From an uncultured Thiodictyon sp. (GTDB lineage: Bacteria; Pseudomonadota; Gammaproteobacteria; Chromatiales; Chromatiaceae): a stretch of DNA of 33,876 nt. The notes beneath the pieces were generated by a model. It was not told where the DNA came from. It saw only the letters and a list, made by a program, of their open reading frames with translations, and searched no databases. Position 1 is the first letter of the stretch. Each line of letters starts with the position of its first letter. Made by a program: the position numbers and the translations under genes. Positions 7,943-13,871 of the stretch are shown here, in pieces. The stretch lies in NCBI RefSeq assembly GCF_903828115.1, contig NZ_CAIKKU010000382.1, forward strand, positions 1 to 33,876, written 5' to 3'.

Positions 7943-8559
7943 CGCGACCGGCCTTGCTCTATGCCGCGGCCGCAGTCCTCGCCTTGAGCCTCGGCACTCC
8001 CCGGGCGCCCAGGGCCGAGTTGTCCGCGGACGACTATGGGAGCGGCGGCGACCTCCGTCCCGCGCCCGACCGGCCGCAGGCGCAGGCAGCGATCGACGCC
8101 GCCCGCCGCCGCGCGGCCGAACAAGAGGCCGCACGGGAGCGCGCACGCCAGGCAGAGGAGGCCAATCGGCTCGCACAGGAGGCAGAGCGCGAGGCCCGCC
8201 GTCCGCCCGGCGAGCGCCTCATCGCCCGCTACTGCGCCCCCTGCCACGGCCCGGAGCGCATCGCCGCCGCCCGCCACACCCGGCTCGGCTGGTCCTTCAC
8301 CGTGGCGCGCATGCGCTACTTCAACCAGGCCGAGATCCCGGCCGCCGCGGCGCACACCATCGCGGCCCATCTGGCACTCGCCCAACCGGCTGGACTGGCC
8401 TGGACGCTTGCAGAGTACGGACTCGCCGCGGCGCTGGTCCTGGCCCCGGTGGGCTGGATGTGGCTCGGCCGCGCCCGGCGCCTGGCCGCCTCGCGCGGCG
8501 GTGACAAGGGCGCGCTCACGACCCACGACTGCCAGACCGAGATCTCCCCGAATGAGTAA
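7939..8559 (+). CDS. Membrane-anchored monoheme cytochrome c with coiled coil
   Basis: This 206-residue protein has an N-terminal signal-like hydrophobic stretch (residues 5-20, followed by an AxxPRA region near 26), then a charged Ala/Glu/Arg-rich helix at about 45-88 that should form a coiled coil. A single heme c motif CAPCH follows at 99-103, with M125 as a candidate axial ligand. A hydrophobic helix at about 154-176 is followed by an Arg-rich, probably cytoplasmic tail. The heme domain is very short for a class I cytochrome, only about 50 residues. It overlaps the chaperone gene by 4 bp and the next gene by 8 bp, so it belongs to the arx operon and may accept electrons from the arsenite oxidase or link it to the reaction centre. 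The coiled coil may set the distance of the heme from the membrane. I do not recognise a named family. Confidence 0.75.
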   Translation: MTRPALLYAAAAVLALSLGTPRAPRAELSADDYGSGGDLRPAPDRPQAQAAIDAARRRAAEQEAARERARQAEEANRLAQEAEREARRPPGERLIARYCAPCHGPERIAAARHTRLGWSFTVARMRYFNQAEIPAAAAHTIAAHLALAQPAGLAWTLAEYGLAAALVLAPVGWMWLGRARRLAASRGGDKGALTTHDCQTEISPNE

Positions 8560-8815
8560 CGATCGATTCTACGGCCAACCCTGGCTCGTCCTGGCGCTGT
8601 GCCACCTGCTGTCGGCGGGCACCCACCTGGCCGTCGCGCAGGATCGGACCCTAGTTGACCAGAGCCCGCGCACGGAGCCGGCAGAGCCCCAGGCGACGAC
8701 CGCCCCAGCCCCGGAGCAAGCGGACTCCACCACGTCCGAGACCGACCAGGGCCGCAAGTCCCCCGTCGCCCCAGCGGCCAAACCGGCCTCCACCGGCCTT
8801 TGCGATGGCAGTTGA
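8552..8815 (+). CDS. Small exported proline-rich protein of unknown function
   Basis: This 87-residue protein starts at an ATG overlapping the end of the cytochrome gene by 8 bp. It has a hydrophobic N-terminus (about residues 10-28, WLVLALCHLLSAGTHLAVAQ) that looks like a Sec signal peptide with cleavage after AVA. The mature part is a hydrophilic Pro/Ala/Thr/Glu-rich segment without predicted fold, ending GLCDGS with a single cysteine near the terminus. No family is recognised. Translational overlap with the cytochrome suggests they act together in the periplasm. It is the last gene of the operon and could be a truncated version of a longer protein. Confidence 0.55.
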   Translation: MSNDRFYGQPWLVLALCHLLSAGTHLAVAQDRTLVDQSPRTEPAEPQATTAPAPEQADSTTSETDQGRKSPVAPAAKPASTGLCDGS

Positions 8816-8842
8816 GTTACCCCAAAATCCGGGAATTGCTCT

Positions 8843-8871
8843 CACAAAGACACAAAGAACACAAAGAAAAA
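8843..8871 (+). repeat. CACAAAGA imperfect tandem repeat
   Basis: Three near copies of CACAAAGA(A) stand in tandem in the 190-bp gap after the arx operon. The composition is unlike the GC-rich surroundings. Similar strings occur beside GxxExxY-family genes in other genomes as far as I recall, so it may mark a lost gene. Apart from this repeat I see nothing in 8816-9008. Confidence 0.45.
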
Positions 8872-9008
8872 CAGATCATTGAAGGCTTCGACCAACGGGG
8901 GGCTGTTGGCGTGATGATTTATCTCGACCCGGCTCCAGATTCGAGTGTACGGGCACGCGACTAACATCCGATCTTTATTCAAACCACAGCAATCGTGACC
9001 GCTGCGGT

Positions 9009-9206
9009 TTATTCGTCACAGCGTCCTGCGGATTCCCGTAAGGCCGCCAGTTCGATGCGAATATGCCGCCCCAACGCCTTGGCCGCCTTCTCCAGCGTCA
9101 GCAGGGTCACGGAGGTATTGTTCGGGTCCAGTAAGCGATCCAAGGCACTGCGGCTGGTGCCCATGCGCCGCGCCAGGTCGGCCTTGGTCAACTGCTGTTG
9201 CGCCAT
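9009..9206 (-). CDS. HTH (XRE/HigA-like) antitoxin, 5' end uncertain
   Basis: A 65-residue frame contains a clear helix-turn-helix (LTKADLARRMGTSRSALDRLLDPNN) typical of antitoxins paired with Gp49/HigB-like toxins. Family-like sequence continues upstream in the same frame to about 9296 (DSFLCEEQLLPQ...AIKRVIAFRLEQE), but no ATG, GTG or TTG exists there before the stop at 9378-9380. Either translation starts at the internal ATG at 9206, giving a short protein, or the original start was lost with the AT-rich segment at 9306-9418. The toxin-like frame at 9451-9708 lies just upstream in the same orientation. The pair is probably decayed, although the DNA-binding domain is intact and may still act as a repressor. 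Confidence 0.6.
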   Translation of the reverse strand: MAQQQLTKADLARRMGTSRSALDRLLDPNNTSVTLLTLEKAAKALGRHIRIELAALRESAGRCDE

Positions 9207-9305
9207 TTCCTGCTCCAGCCGGAAGGCGATGACGCGCTTGATGGCGATGGCTTCGGATTGTGGAAGTAGTTGTTCCTCGCAAAGAAAGGAATCGAGGCTG
9301 CTATA

Positions 9306-9418
9306 GTCCCAGAATGTGACATCTGGACAGCAGCAATGAATATAAGCGCATGTATTATAAGTAAAAGATTTTATGGCCTAATTCTGTAAGAATACAGATA
9401 GCAAATAAGAAGGCTATA
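9306..9418. other. AT-rich 113-bp segment between direct repeats in a TA pair
   Basis: This segment is visibly richer in A and T than its surroundings. GCTATA occurs at its left edge (9300-9305) and at its right end (9413-9418), giving a 113-bp period. It separates the end of the toxin-like frame from the conserved part of the antitoxin. Removing one period does not restore a clean reading frame, so a simple insertion is not proven. Confidence 0.3.
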
Positions 9419-9450
9419 CCCATGTGCTCGTTCATTGATGCACCGCTTGT

Positions 9451-9708
9451 TCAGGGGCCAAGCGCCGCTCTGCGGCGCCTGGCCAATTCGAGGTCACTGG
9501 CCGGGGTCTTCTGGGATTTCTTGATGAATCCATGCAGCAGAACCATGCGGCGGTCGGACACGGTAAAGATGATGCGTGCGACTCGCAGATCCAGTCGCGA
9601 ACGCACCTCCCACAACCCCGGCTCAAGCTTGCGGACGACCGGCATTCCGACCGGCCAACCGAACTGGACGGTCTTCAGGTCCGCACCGATAGCACCCTTC
9701 GCGAACAA
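9451..9708 (-). pseudogene. Gp49/HigB-like toxin, N-terminally truncated
   Basis: The frame encodes about 85 residues matching the C-terminal two thirds of phage Gp49-like/HigB toxins (KTVQFGWPVGMPVVRKLEPG, WEVRSRL, RMVLLHGFIKKSQKTP). Family members are about 110-120 residues and begin with a strand and a helix that are absent here. An in-frame stop lies at 9727-9729, only six codons upstream of the TTG at 9708. The toxin has therefore probably lost its start and RNase activity. It precedes the HTH antitoxin frame in the usual toxin-first order. Confidence 0.65.
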
Positions 9709-9774
9709 TGCGGTTCCTCTGCCATCTTACGCTACCGGCTTGCCAGGCATGCGCCAATGGCGTATGCTTCAATC

Positions 9775-10095
9775 ATGCTTACCATTATCGAATCTCCCTT
9801 GTTTACAAGGCTGTGGCCAGATTATTGGTCAGAAGAAGAGCGAGCCGATTTTGCGAGCTATCTTGCTGCCAGCCCTGATGCGGGGGATGTTGTCCCTGGC
9901 TCCGGCGGCTGCCGAAAGATTCGTTGGGGTAGATCGGGGGTCGGCAAGCGCGGCGGGATCAGGGTGATCTACACCACACGGCTGGCGAGCGGCGCGGTTG
10001 TGCTGCTCATCATGTATGCCAAGAGTGCGCAGGACAATATTCCTTCGCAGGTGCTGCGGCAGATTGCAGAGGAGTTTGGTTATGCCACTCACTGA
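9775..10095 (+). CDS. RelE/HigB-like type II toxin
   Basis: This 106-residue protein belongs to the RelE/ParE/HigB fold of ribosome-dependent mRNA interferases. It shows the subfamily segments DYWSEEERADFASYLA, GDVVPGSGGCRKIRW and GGIRVIYTTRL, and ends with a YAKSAQDNIP block. The length is normal for the family. The ATG at 9775 was chosen because the family begins with a short IIESPLF strand; an ATG eight codons further upstream is possible. The stop overlaps the antitoxin start by 14 bp, giving a compact toxin-antitoxin operon. It looks intact, unlike the neighbouring modules. Confidence 0.85.
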   Translation: MLTIIESPLFTRLWPDYWSEEERADFASYLAASPDAGDVVPGSGGCRKIRWGRSGVGKRGGIRVIYTTRLASGAVVLLIMYAKSAQDNIPSQVLRQIAEEFGYATH

Positions 10096-10387
10096 ACAAG
10101 AACTTCTGGAGCGCGACGCGCAGCGCAATATTGGCGAAGAACTGCTGCAAGCCATTCGTGATGTCAAGGCTGGGCGCCATGGTGCAAGCTATACGGTGGA
10201 GCCGAACGAGGTCGCAGCAACCCGCCTGCGGTGTGGTCTGTCTCAGGCCCAGTTCGCGGCTGCACTGCATATCTCGCCACGGACATTGCAACAATGGGAA
10301 CAGGGGCGCCGCAGGCCGTCCGGCGTAGCCGAGACGCTATTGAAGATCGTTGCTCGTCATCCGGAAGTTCTGCGCGAAGTCATCTGA
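10082..10387 (+). CDS. HTH (XRE-family) antitoxin
   Basis: This 101-residue protein has a C-terminal helix-turn-helix (VAATRLRCGLSQAQFAAALH followed by ISPRTLQQWEQGRRRP) of the kind found in HigA/MqsA-like antitoxins, preceded by an N-terminal helix that probably wraps the toxin. The start at 10082 overlaps the toxin gene by 14 bp and follows GGAGTTTGGTT as ribosome binding site. It should neutralise the toxin encoded just upstream and repress the operon. Confidence 0.88.
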   Translation: MPLTEQELLERDAQRNIGEELLQAIRDVKAGRHGASYTVEPNEVAATRLRCGLSQAQFAAALHISPRTLQQWEQGRRRPSGVAETLLKIVARHPEVLREVI

Positions 10388-10481
10388 GATTGCAGGTGGA
10401 TAGGCGCAGCGCGTGCTGCCATATCGCCGGGCTCGGATGGCGAAGACTTTATCAATGACAACAGCTCCCGGAAATGAGGCT

Positions 10482-10712
10482 ATGACCCCGAAACGAATTG
10501 GGCGTATCACGCTTGAACCCGGTAAATGCGGTGGTAGCCCCTGTATCCGCGGCTACCGAATCCGCGTGAGCGATATCCTCAGTCTGCTCGGTGCAGGGGC
10601 ATCGCACGCCGAGATTCTTGAAGATTATCCGTTTCTGGAAGAGAAGAATATTTTTGCGGCCCTGGAATATGCTGCCGCGCAGACCCAACACCCGATCGTG
10701 ATCGCGGCATGA
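10482..10712 (+). CDS. DUF433 family protein (VapB-like antitoxin)
   Basis: This protein of 76 residues carries the DUF433 core (ITLEPGKCGGSPCIRGYRIR followed by VSDILSLLGAG and EILEDYPFLEEKNIFAALEYAA). DUF433 proteins are wing-helix-type small proteins usually paired with a DUF5615 PIN-like toxin. ATG 10482 is preferred because it follows GGAAATGAGG and the family begins just before RITLEPG; ATG 10455 would add nine residues. Its stop overlaps the start of the expected partner as GCATGA, but that partner is cut after a few codons, so the antitoxin is orphaned. Confidence 0.85.
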   Translation: MTPKRIGRITLEPGKCGGSPCIRGYRIRVSDILSLLGAGASHAEILEDYPFLEEKNIFAALEYAAAQTQHPIVIAA

Positions 10713-10774
10713 AACTGCTGGTAATGCTCGTCACCGTATATTCAAGTCGCCCGCGGTATACTCGAATGGGTTGA
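10709..10774 (+). pseudogene. Truncated DUF5615-like toxin start
   Basis: An ATG overlapping the DUF433 stop opens with MKLLV, the usual beginning of DUF5615 PIN-like toxins. Similarity ends after about five codons and the frame stops at 10772-10774. The sequence beyond belongs to the C-terminal end of a VapC gene on the opposite strand, so a deletion or recombination joined two toxin genes here. The family assignment depends on its place after DUF433. Confidence 0.5.
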
Positions 10775-10892
10775 GAAGCGCAACGCCGGTCGGCATGAAA
10801 TGGAGAACATTGCGAGTCACGACCGTCAGTGCGTGCTCCAATGCCGTGGCGGCGATCAGTAGATCGACGCCGGGATGCCCGCAGGTAGCCGC
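10731..10892 (-). pseudogene. VapC-like PIN toxin, C-terminal remnant
   Basis: Read on the minus strand directly after the Phd stop, an open frame of about 53 codons encodes a PIN-domain C-terminus: HPGVDLLIAATALEHALTVV, then TRNVLHFMPTGVALLNPFE, with the conserved Asp of DLLIAATA and the TRN of the last active-site strand. The first two thirds of a normal 130-residue VapC are missing and there is no own start codon. The ending abuts the truncated DUF5615 start on the other strand. Confidence 0.65.
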
Positions 10893-11150
10893 TCATTCCC
10901 AATCCCGCAACCCGACGTCGAAGGGTTCAAAGTCTCCGTCGTCTTGGGGTAGTGACAACAGGACGTCGGTAAAGGTCGGGGGCGTGGGAGAACGCTCCGG
11001 TGCGAACCGCTCGTAGTCCTCGATCGAGAGGACGACGGCTGCGGGAACCCCGCGCCTGGTAACAATCTGAGGTTGGCCCCGGCGCGCCGCTTCAACGATG
11101 GCGCCAAACCGGTTCTTGGCATCATGGAAAGACCAATGTTCACTGGACAT
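10893..11150 (-). CDS. Phd/YefM-family antitoxin
   Basis: This 85-residue protein has the Phd/YefM fold signature: an N-terminal WSFHDAKNRFGAIVEAARRG helix pair, the strand QIVTRRGVPAAVVLSIEDYERF, and a flexible acidic C-terminal tail that would bind a toxin. It is of normal length and begins at an ATG at 11150. The VapC toxin that should follow survives only as a C-terminal remnant, so this is an orphan antitoxin that could still bind DNA. Confidence 0.9.
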   Translation of the reverse strand: MSSEHWSFHDAKNRFGAIVEAARRGQPQIVTRRGVPAAVVLSIEDYERFAPERSPTPPTFTDVLLSLPQDDGDFEPFDVGLRDWE

Positions 11151-11309
11151 GGCAACGGCACCAGCTATTTGCGTAACGGAGTATCGGACCCTCTGTCCTT
11201 GTCGTCAAAGGCACACCGGGGCTCGTGAGCCTGTCAGACGGGGAAGGGCGCAATTGGCCGCATACAAGACAAGGGGCTTTACCGTGAAAGTCGCGCGGCG
11301 ACGCTGTGC

Positions 11310-11331
11310 GAGCGGCTTCAGCCGCGATGAG
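11310..11331. repeat. REP-like palindromic element
   Basis: GAGCGGCTTCAGCCGCGATGAG forms a perfect GCGGCT/AGCCGC stem. It resembles the copies at 6-30 and 32816-32843. It lies in the 270-bp gap between the TA cluster and arsR, in which I see no gene. Confidence 0.6.
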
Positions 11332-11398
11332 GCTTCGGCCAACATGCGAGGTCGCGTCGCGGCCGAAACGATGCGGCCGGTCGAGCTTGCGTTTCCCT

Positions 11399-11417
11399 CA
11401 ATATTTCGATAATGTTG
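11399..11417. promoter_or_regulatory. Probable ArsR operator
   Basis: CAATATT-TCGAT-AATGTTG is a near-perfect 7-5-7 inverted repeat ending 5 bp before the arsR ATG. Its AT-rich half sites and position fit an ArsR-family operator, and it overlaps the ribosome binding region, so binding would block the operon it controls. Inference from symmetry and place only. Confidence 0.6.
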
Positions 11418-11422
11418 GAAGC

Positions 11423-11734
11423 ATGGAAAGCAACACCGCCGTCTCCGCCCTTGCCGCCCTGGCCCAAGACAGCCGCCTGGCCGTCTTTCGCCTGCTGGTT
11501 CAGAACGGCCCCGAGGGGCTGACCGCCGGTGTCATCGGTGAGCAACTCGGGCTGCCGGCGCCGACCCTGTCCTTTCACCTCAAGACCTTGGCACAGGCTG
11601 GCCTCGTGAGCGCGGTCCAGGAGGGCCGGTTCGTGCGCTACCGGGCCGAGGTCACCGCGATCCACGCCCTGGTCGCCTTCCTGACCGAAAACTGCTGTGG
11701 CGGCGATCTCAGCCGCTGCCTGCCGAAGGAGTAA
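11423..11734 (+). CDS. arsR: ArsR-family arsenite-responsive repressor
   Basis: This 103-residue winged-helix protein shows an ArsR-type recognition helix (LGLPAPTLSFHLKTLAQAGL) and wing (EGRFVRYRAE). Instead of the ELCVC motif in the DNA-binding helix, it has a C-terminal cysteine set, C91, C92 and C99 (ENCCGGDLSRC), like the Acidithiobacillus-type ArsR whose As(III) site is C-terminal. It would release the operator on binding arsenite and derepress arsC-acr3-arsD-arsA. The ATG at 11423 follows GTTGGAAGC; the upstream extension in frame is non-coding and contains the operator. The next gene starts 4 bp after its stop. Confidence 0.93.
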   Translation: MESNTAVSALAALAQDSRLAVFRLLVQNGPEGLTAGVIGEQLGLPAPTLSFHLKTLAQAGLVSAVQEGRFVRYRAEVTAIHALVAFLTENCCGGDLSRCLPKE

Positions 11735-11737
11735 TCC

Positions 11738-12241
11738 ATGACTAACCCCGTTGCGCTCAATATCCTGGTCCTATGCACCGGCAATTCGGCCCGCTCGATC
11801 CTGGGCGAGGCCCTGTTCAACCACTTGGGGGCGGGGCGGGTGCGCGCCTGGTCGGCCGGTAGCCAGCCGTCCGGGCGGGTCAATCCGGTGGCGCTCGCGA
11901 CGCTCGCGGCGCACGGCGTGCCGGTGCCGCAGCCGCGCAGCAAGTCCTGGGACGAGTTCGCCGCCCCCGACGCGCCCCAATTCGACCTGATCATCACCGT
12001 CTGCGGCAGCGCCGCGGGCGAGACCTGCCCGGTGTGGCCGGGTCACCCGGTGACCGCCCATTGGGGCATCGACGATCCGGCCCATGTGGAGCCCCTGGAC
12101 GCGCGGCGCGCCGCCTTCGAGGTCGCCTACAACGAATTGGAGCGCCGCATCCGCGCCTTGCTCGCCGAGTCGCTGGAAGCCATGACCCCGGATGACCGGC
12201 GGACCGCGGCGCGGCGCATCCATGCGCAGTGCTCCCAGTGA
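11738..12241 (+). CDS. arsC: Arsenate reductase, low-molecular-weight phosphatase type
   Basis: This 167-residue protein is an LMW-PTP-fold arsenate reductase that converts As(V) to As(III) in the cytoplasm. The catalytic P-loop CX5R is C13-T-G-N-S-A-R19 followed by Ser. Further family elements are the SAGSQPSGRVNP segment and HWGIDDPA with the general-acid Asp. Cysteines at VCGSAAGETC in the middle are candidates for the resolving pair used with thioredoxin. The C-terminus overlaps the acr3 start by GTGA. It supplies arsenite to the efflux pump encoded next. Confidence 0.92.
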   Translation: MTNPVALNILVLCTGNSARSILGEALFNHLGAGRVRAWSAGSQPSGRVNPVALATLAAHGVPVPQPRSKSWDEFAAPDAPQFDLIITVCGSAAGETCPVWPGHPVTAHWGIDDPAHVEPLDARRAAFEVAYNELERRIRALLAESLEAMTPDDRRTAARRIHAQCSQ

Positions 12242-13317
12242 GCGCGCAATGCGACGTCACCGCCCGGGCGGCGGCCGGGAAGCGGCTCAGCGTCTTCGAG
12301 CGCTATCTGACGGTCTGGGTCGCGCTCTGTATCCTGGTCGGCATTGGGCTGGGCCAGGTGTTTCCGGGCGTCTTTCAGGCCATCGGGCGCCTGGAAGTGG
12401 CCCAGGTCAATCTGCCGGTGGGCCTGCTCATCTGGGTGATGATCATCCCGATGCTGATGAAGATCGACTTCGGGGCCTTGCATCAGGTCAAGTCACATTG
12501 GAAGGGCATCGGCGTCACCCTGTTCGTCAACTGGGCGGTCAAGCCATTCTCCATGGCGCTCCTGGCCTGGCTGCTGATCCGTGGGGTCTTCGCCCAATGG
12601 CTGCCGGCGGAGCAACTCGACAGCTACGTGGCCGGGCTCATCCTGCTGGCCGCCGCGCCCTGCACCGCGATGGTGTTCGTCTGGAGTCGACTGTGCGATG
12701 GGGACCCCTATTTCACGCTGACTCAGGTGGCGCTCAACGACAGCATCATGATCTTCGCCTTCGCGCCGATCGTGGCGCTGCTGCTCGGGCTCTCGGCCAT
12801 TGTCGTGCCTTGGGATACCTTGCTGACCTCGGTCGTGCTCTATATCGTCATTCCCGTGGCGCTGGCCCAGGCATGGCGCTGGCTGCTACTCAAACAGGGC
12901 CAGGAGCGGTTTGACCTGACCCTCGCCACCCTCGGCCAGGCATCTATCGTCGCCCTGCTCGCCACCCTGGTGCTGCTGTTCGCCTTCCAGGGCCAGGCGA
13001 TCATCGAGCAACCGCTGGTGATTGCGATCCTGGCGGTGCCCATCCTGATTCAGGTCTTCTTCAATTCCGGGCTGGCCTACGGGCTCAACCGGCTGGTCGG
13101 TGAGAAGCACTCGGTTGCCGGACCCTCGGCCCTGATCGGTGCCTCCAACTTCTTTGAATTGGCAGTGGCGGCGGCGATCAGCCTGTTTGGCTTCAAGTCC
13201 GGCGCCGCGCTGGCCACCGTGGTCGGCGTGCTGATCGAGGTGCCGGTGATGCTGCTGGTAGTCAGGGTGGTCAATGCCAGCAAGGGGTGGTATGAGGGTG
13301 ACCACGCGCTCAGTTAG
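12238..13317 (+). CDS. acr3: Arsenite efflux permease Acr3
   Basis: This membrane protein of about 359 residues has ten likely transmembrane segments and the Acr3 hallmarks: FERYLTVWVALCILVGIGLG at the start, PVGLLIWVMIIPMLMKIDF in helix 2, and the AAPCTAMVFVWSRLC segment whose first Cys is essential in characterised Acr3 proteins. GTG 12238 overlaps the arsC stop; GTG 12229 is an alternative adding three residues. It exports As(III) from the cytoplasm, probably energised by ArsA. The gap to arsD holds the second hexamer inverted repeat. Confidence 0.93.
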   Translation: MSAQCDVTARAAAGKRLSVFERYLTVWVALCILVGIGLGQVFPGVFQAIGRLEVAQVNLPVGLLIWVMIIPMLMKIDFGALHQVKSHWKGIGVTLFVNWAVKPFSMALLAWLLIRGVFAQWLPAEQLDSYVAGLILLAAAPCTAMVFVWSRLCDGDPYFTLTQVALNDSIMIFAFAPIVALLLGLSAIVVPWDTLLTSVVLYIVIPVALAQAWRWLLLKQGQERFDLTLATLGQASIVALLATLVLLFAFQGQAIIEQPLVIAILAVPILIQVFFNSGLAYGLNRLVGEKHSVAGPSALIGASNFFELAVAAAISLFGFKSGAALATVVGVLIEVPVMLLVVRVVNASKGWYEGDHALS

Positions 13318-13347
13318 TAGCGAGTCAAGAACAAGCTAAACACGATC

Positions 13348-13443
13348 GTTGTCGTTGTCGTTGTCGTAATCGGAGAACCGAAGCACTTTGGGGTGCGAGA
13401 GAATCCGGGGCGCTACGATAACCTCGATTACGACAACGACAAC
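13348..13443. repeat. Inverted repeat of GTTGTC hexamers, ars copy
   Basis: GTTGTCGTTGTCGTAATCG at 13354-13372 (preceded by one more GTTGTC) is the perfect reverse complement of 13425-13443 (19 bp). The loop is 52 nt. The right arm then decays into AACCACAACAACAAC. Sequence and spacing match the copy at 6926-7028, while the loops differ. It lies between acr3 and arsD. Confidence 0.85.
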
Positions 13444-13484
13444 CACAACAACAACGGCGCCACGGGCGCCAACGGGTGATTGTC

Positions 13485-13871
13485 ATGAAAACGCTCGAAA
13501 TCTACGATCCCGCCATGTGTTGTTCCACCGGCGTCTGCGGTGTCGAGGTCGATCCCGTCCTGGTCGCCTTCAATGCCGATCTGCAATGGCTGGCAGGGCA
13601 GGGGGTCGCGGTCAGCCGCCACAACCTGTCGCAGGAGCCCCAGGCCTTCGCCGCGAATCCGGCGGTGCTCAAGGAGCTGGAGGCGGGGATGGAGCGCCTG
13701 CCGGTGACCCTGGTCGACGGCCGCGTGGTCGCCACCGGCGCCTATCTCTCGCGGGCCCAATTGGTCCAGAAGCTGGACCTGGAAACGGCGGCCACCCAGG
13801 CGCCGACGGACCCGTTGCGCGTCCAGGTCGGCGCCGGCTGCTGCAAGCCCGGCAGCGGCGGGTGCTGCTGA
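13485..13871 (+). CDS. arsD: Arsenite metallochaperone ArsD
   Basis: This 128-residue protein begins MKTLEIYDPAMCCSTGVCG with the essential arsenite-binding cysteines C12, C13 and C18, and ends with the two vicinal pairs of full-length ArsD (GAGCCKPGSGGCC). It carries As(III) to ArsA and can act as a weak repressor. ATG 13485 matches the family start; an upstream GTG at 13476 is in frame. The stop overlaps the arsA start by one base (TGATG), so translation is coupled. Confidence 0.95.
   Translation: MKTLEIYDPAMCCSTGVCGVEVDPVLVAFNADLQWLAGQGVAVSRHNLSQEPQAFAANPAVLKELEAGMERLPVTLVDGRVVATGAYLSRAQLVQKLDLETAATQAPTDPLRVQVGAGCCKPGSGGCC

Noticed and set aside
13388-13870. Upstream extension of the arsA frame giving a 743-residue protein
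   Set aside because: It runs through the hexamer repeat and through arsD in another frame. ArsA homologs start at 13871, with MAIPATDTRHLFFTGKGG.
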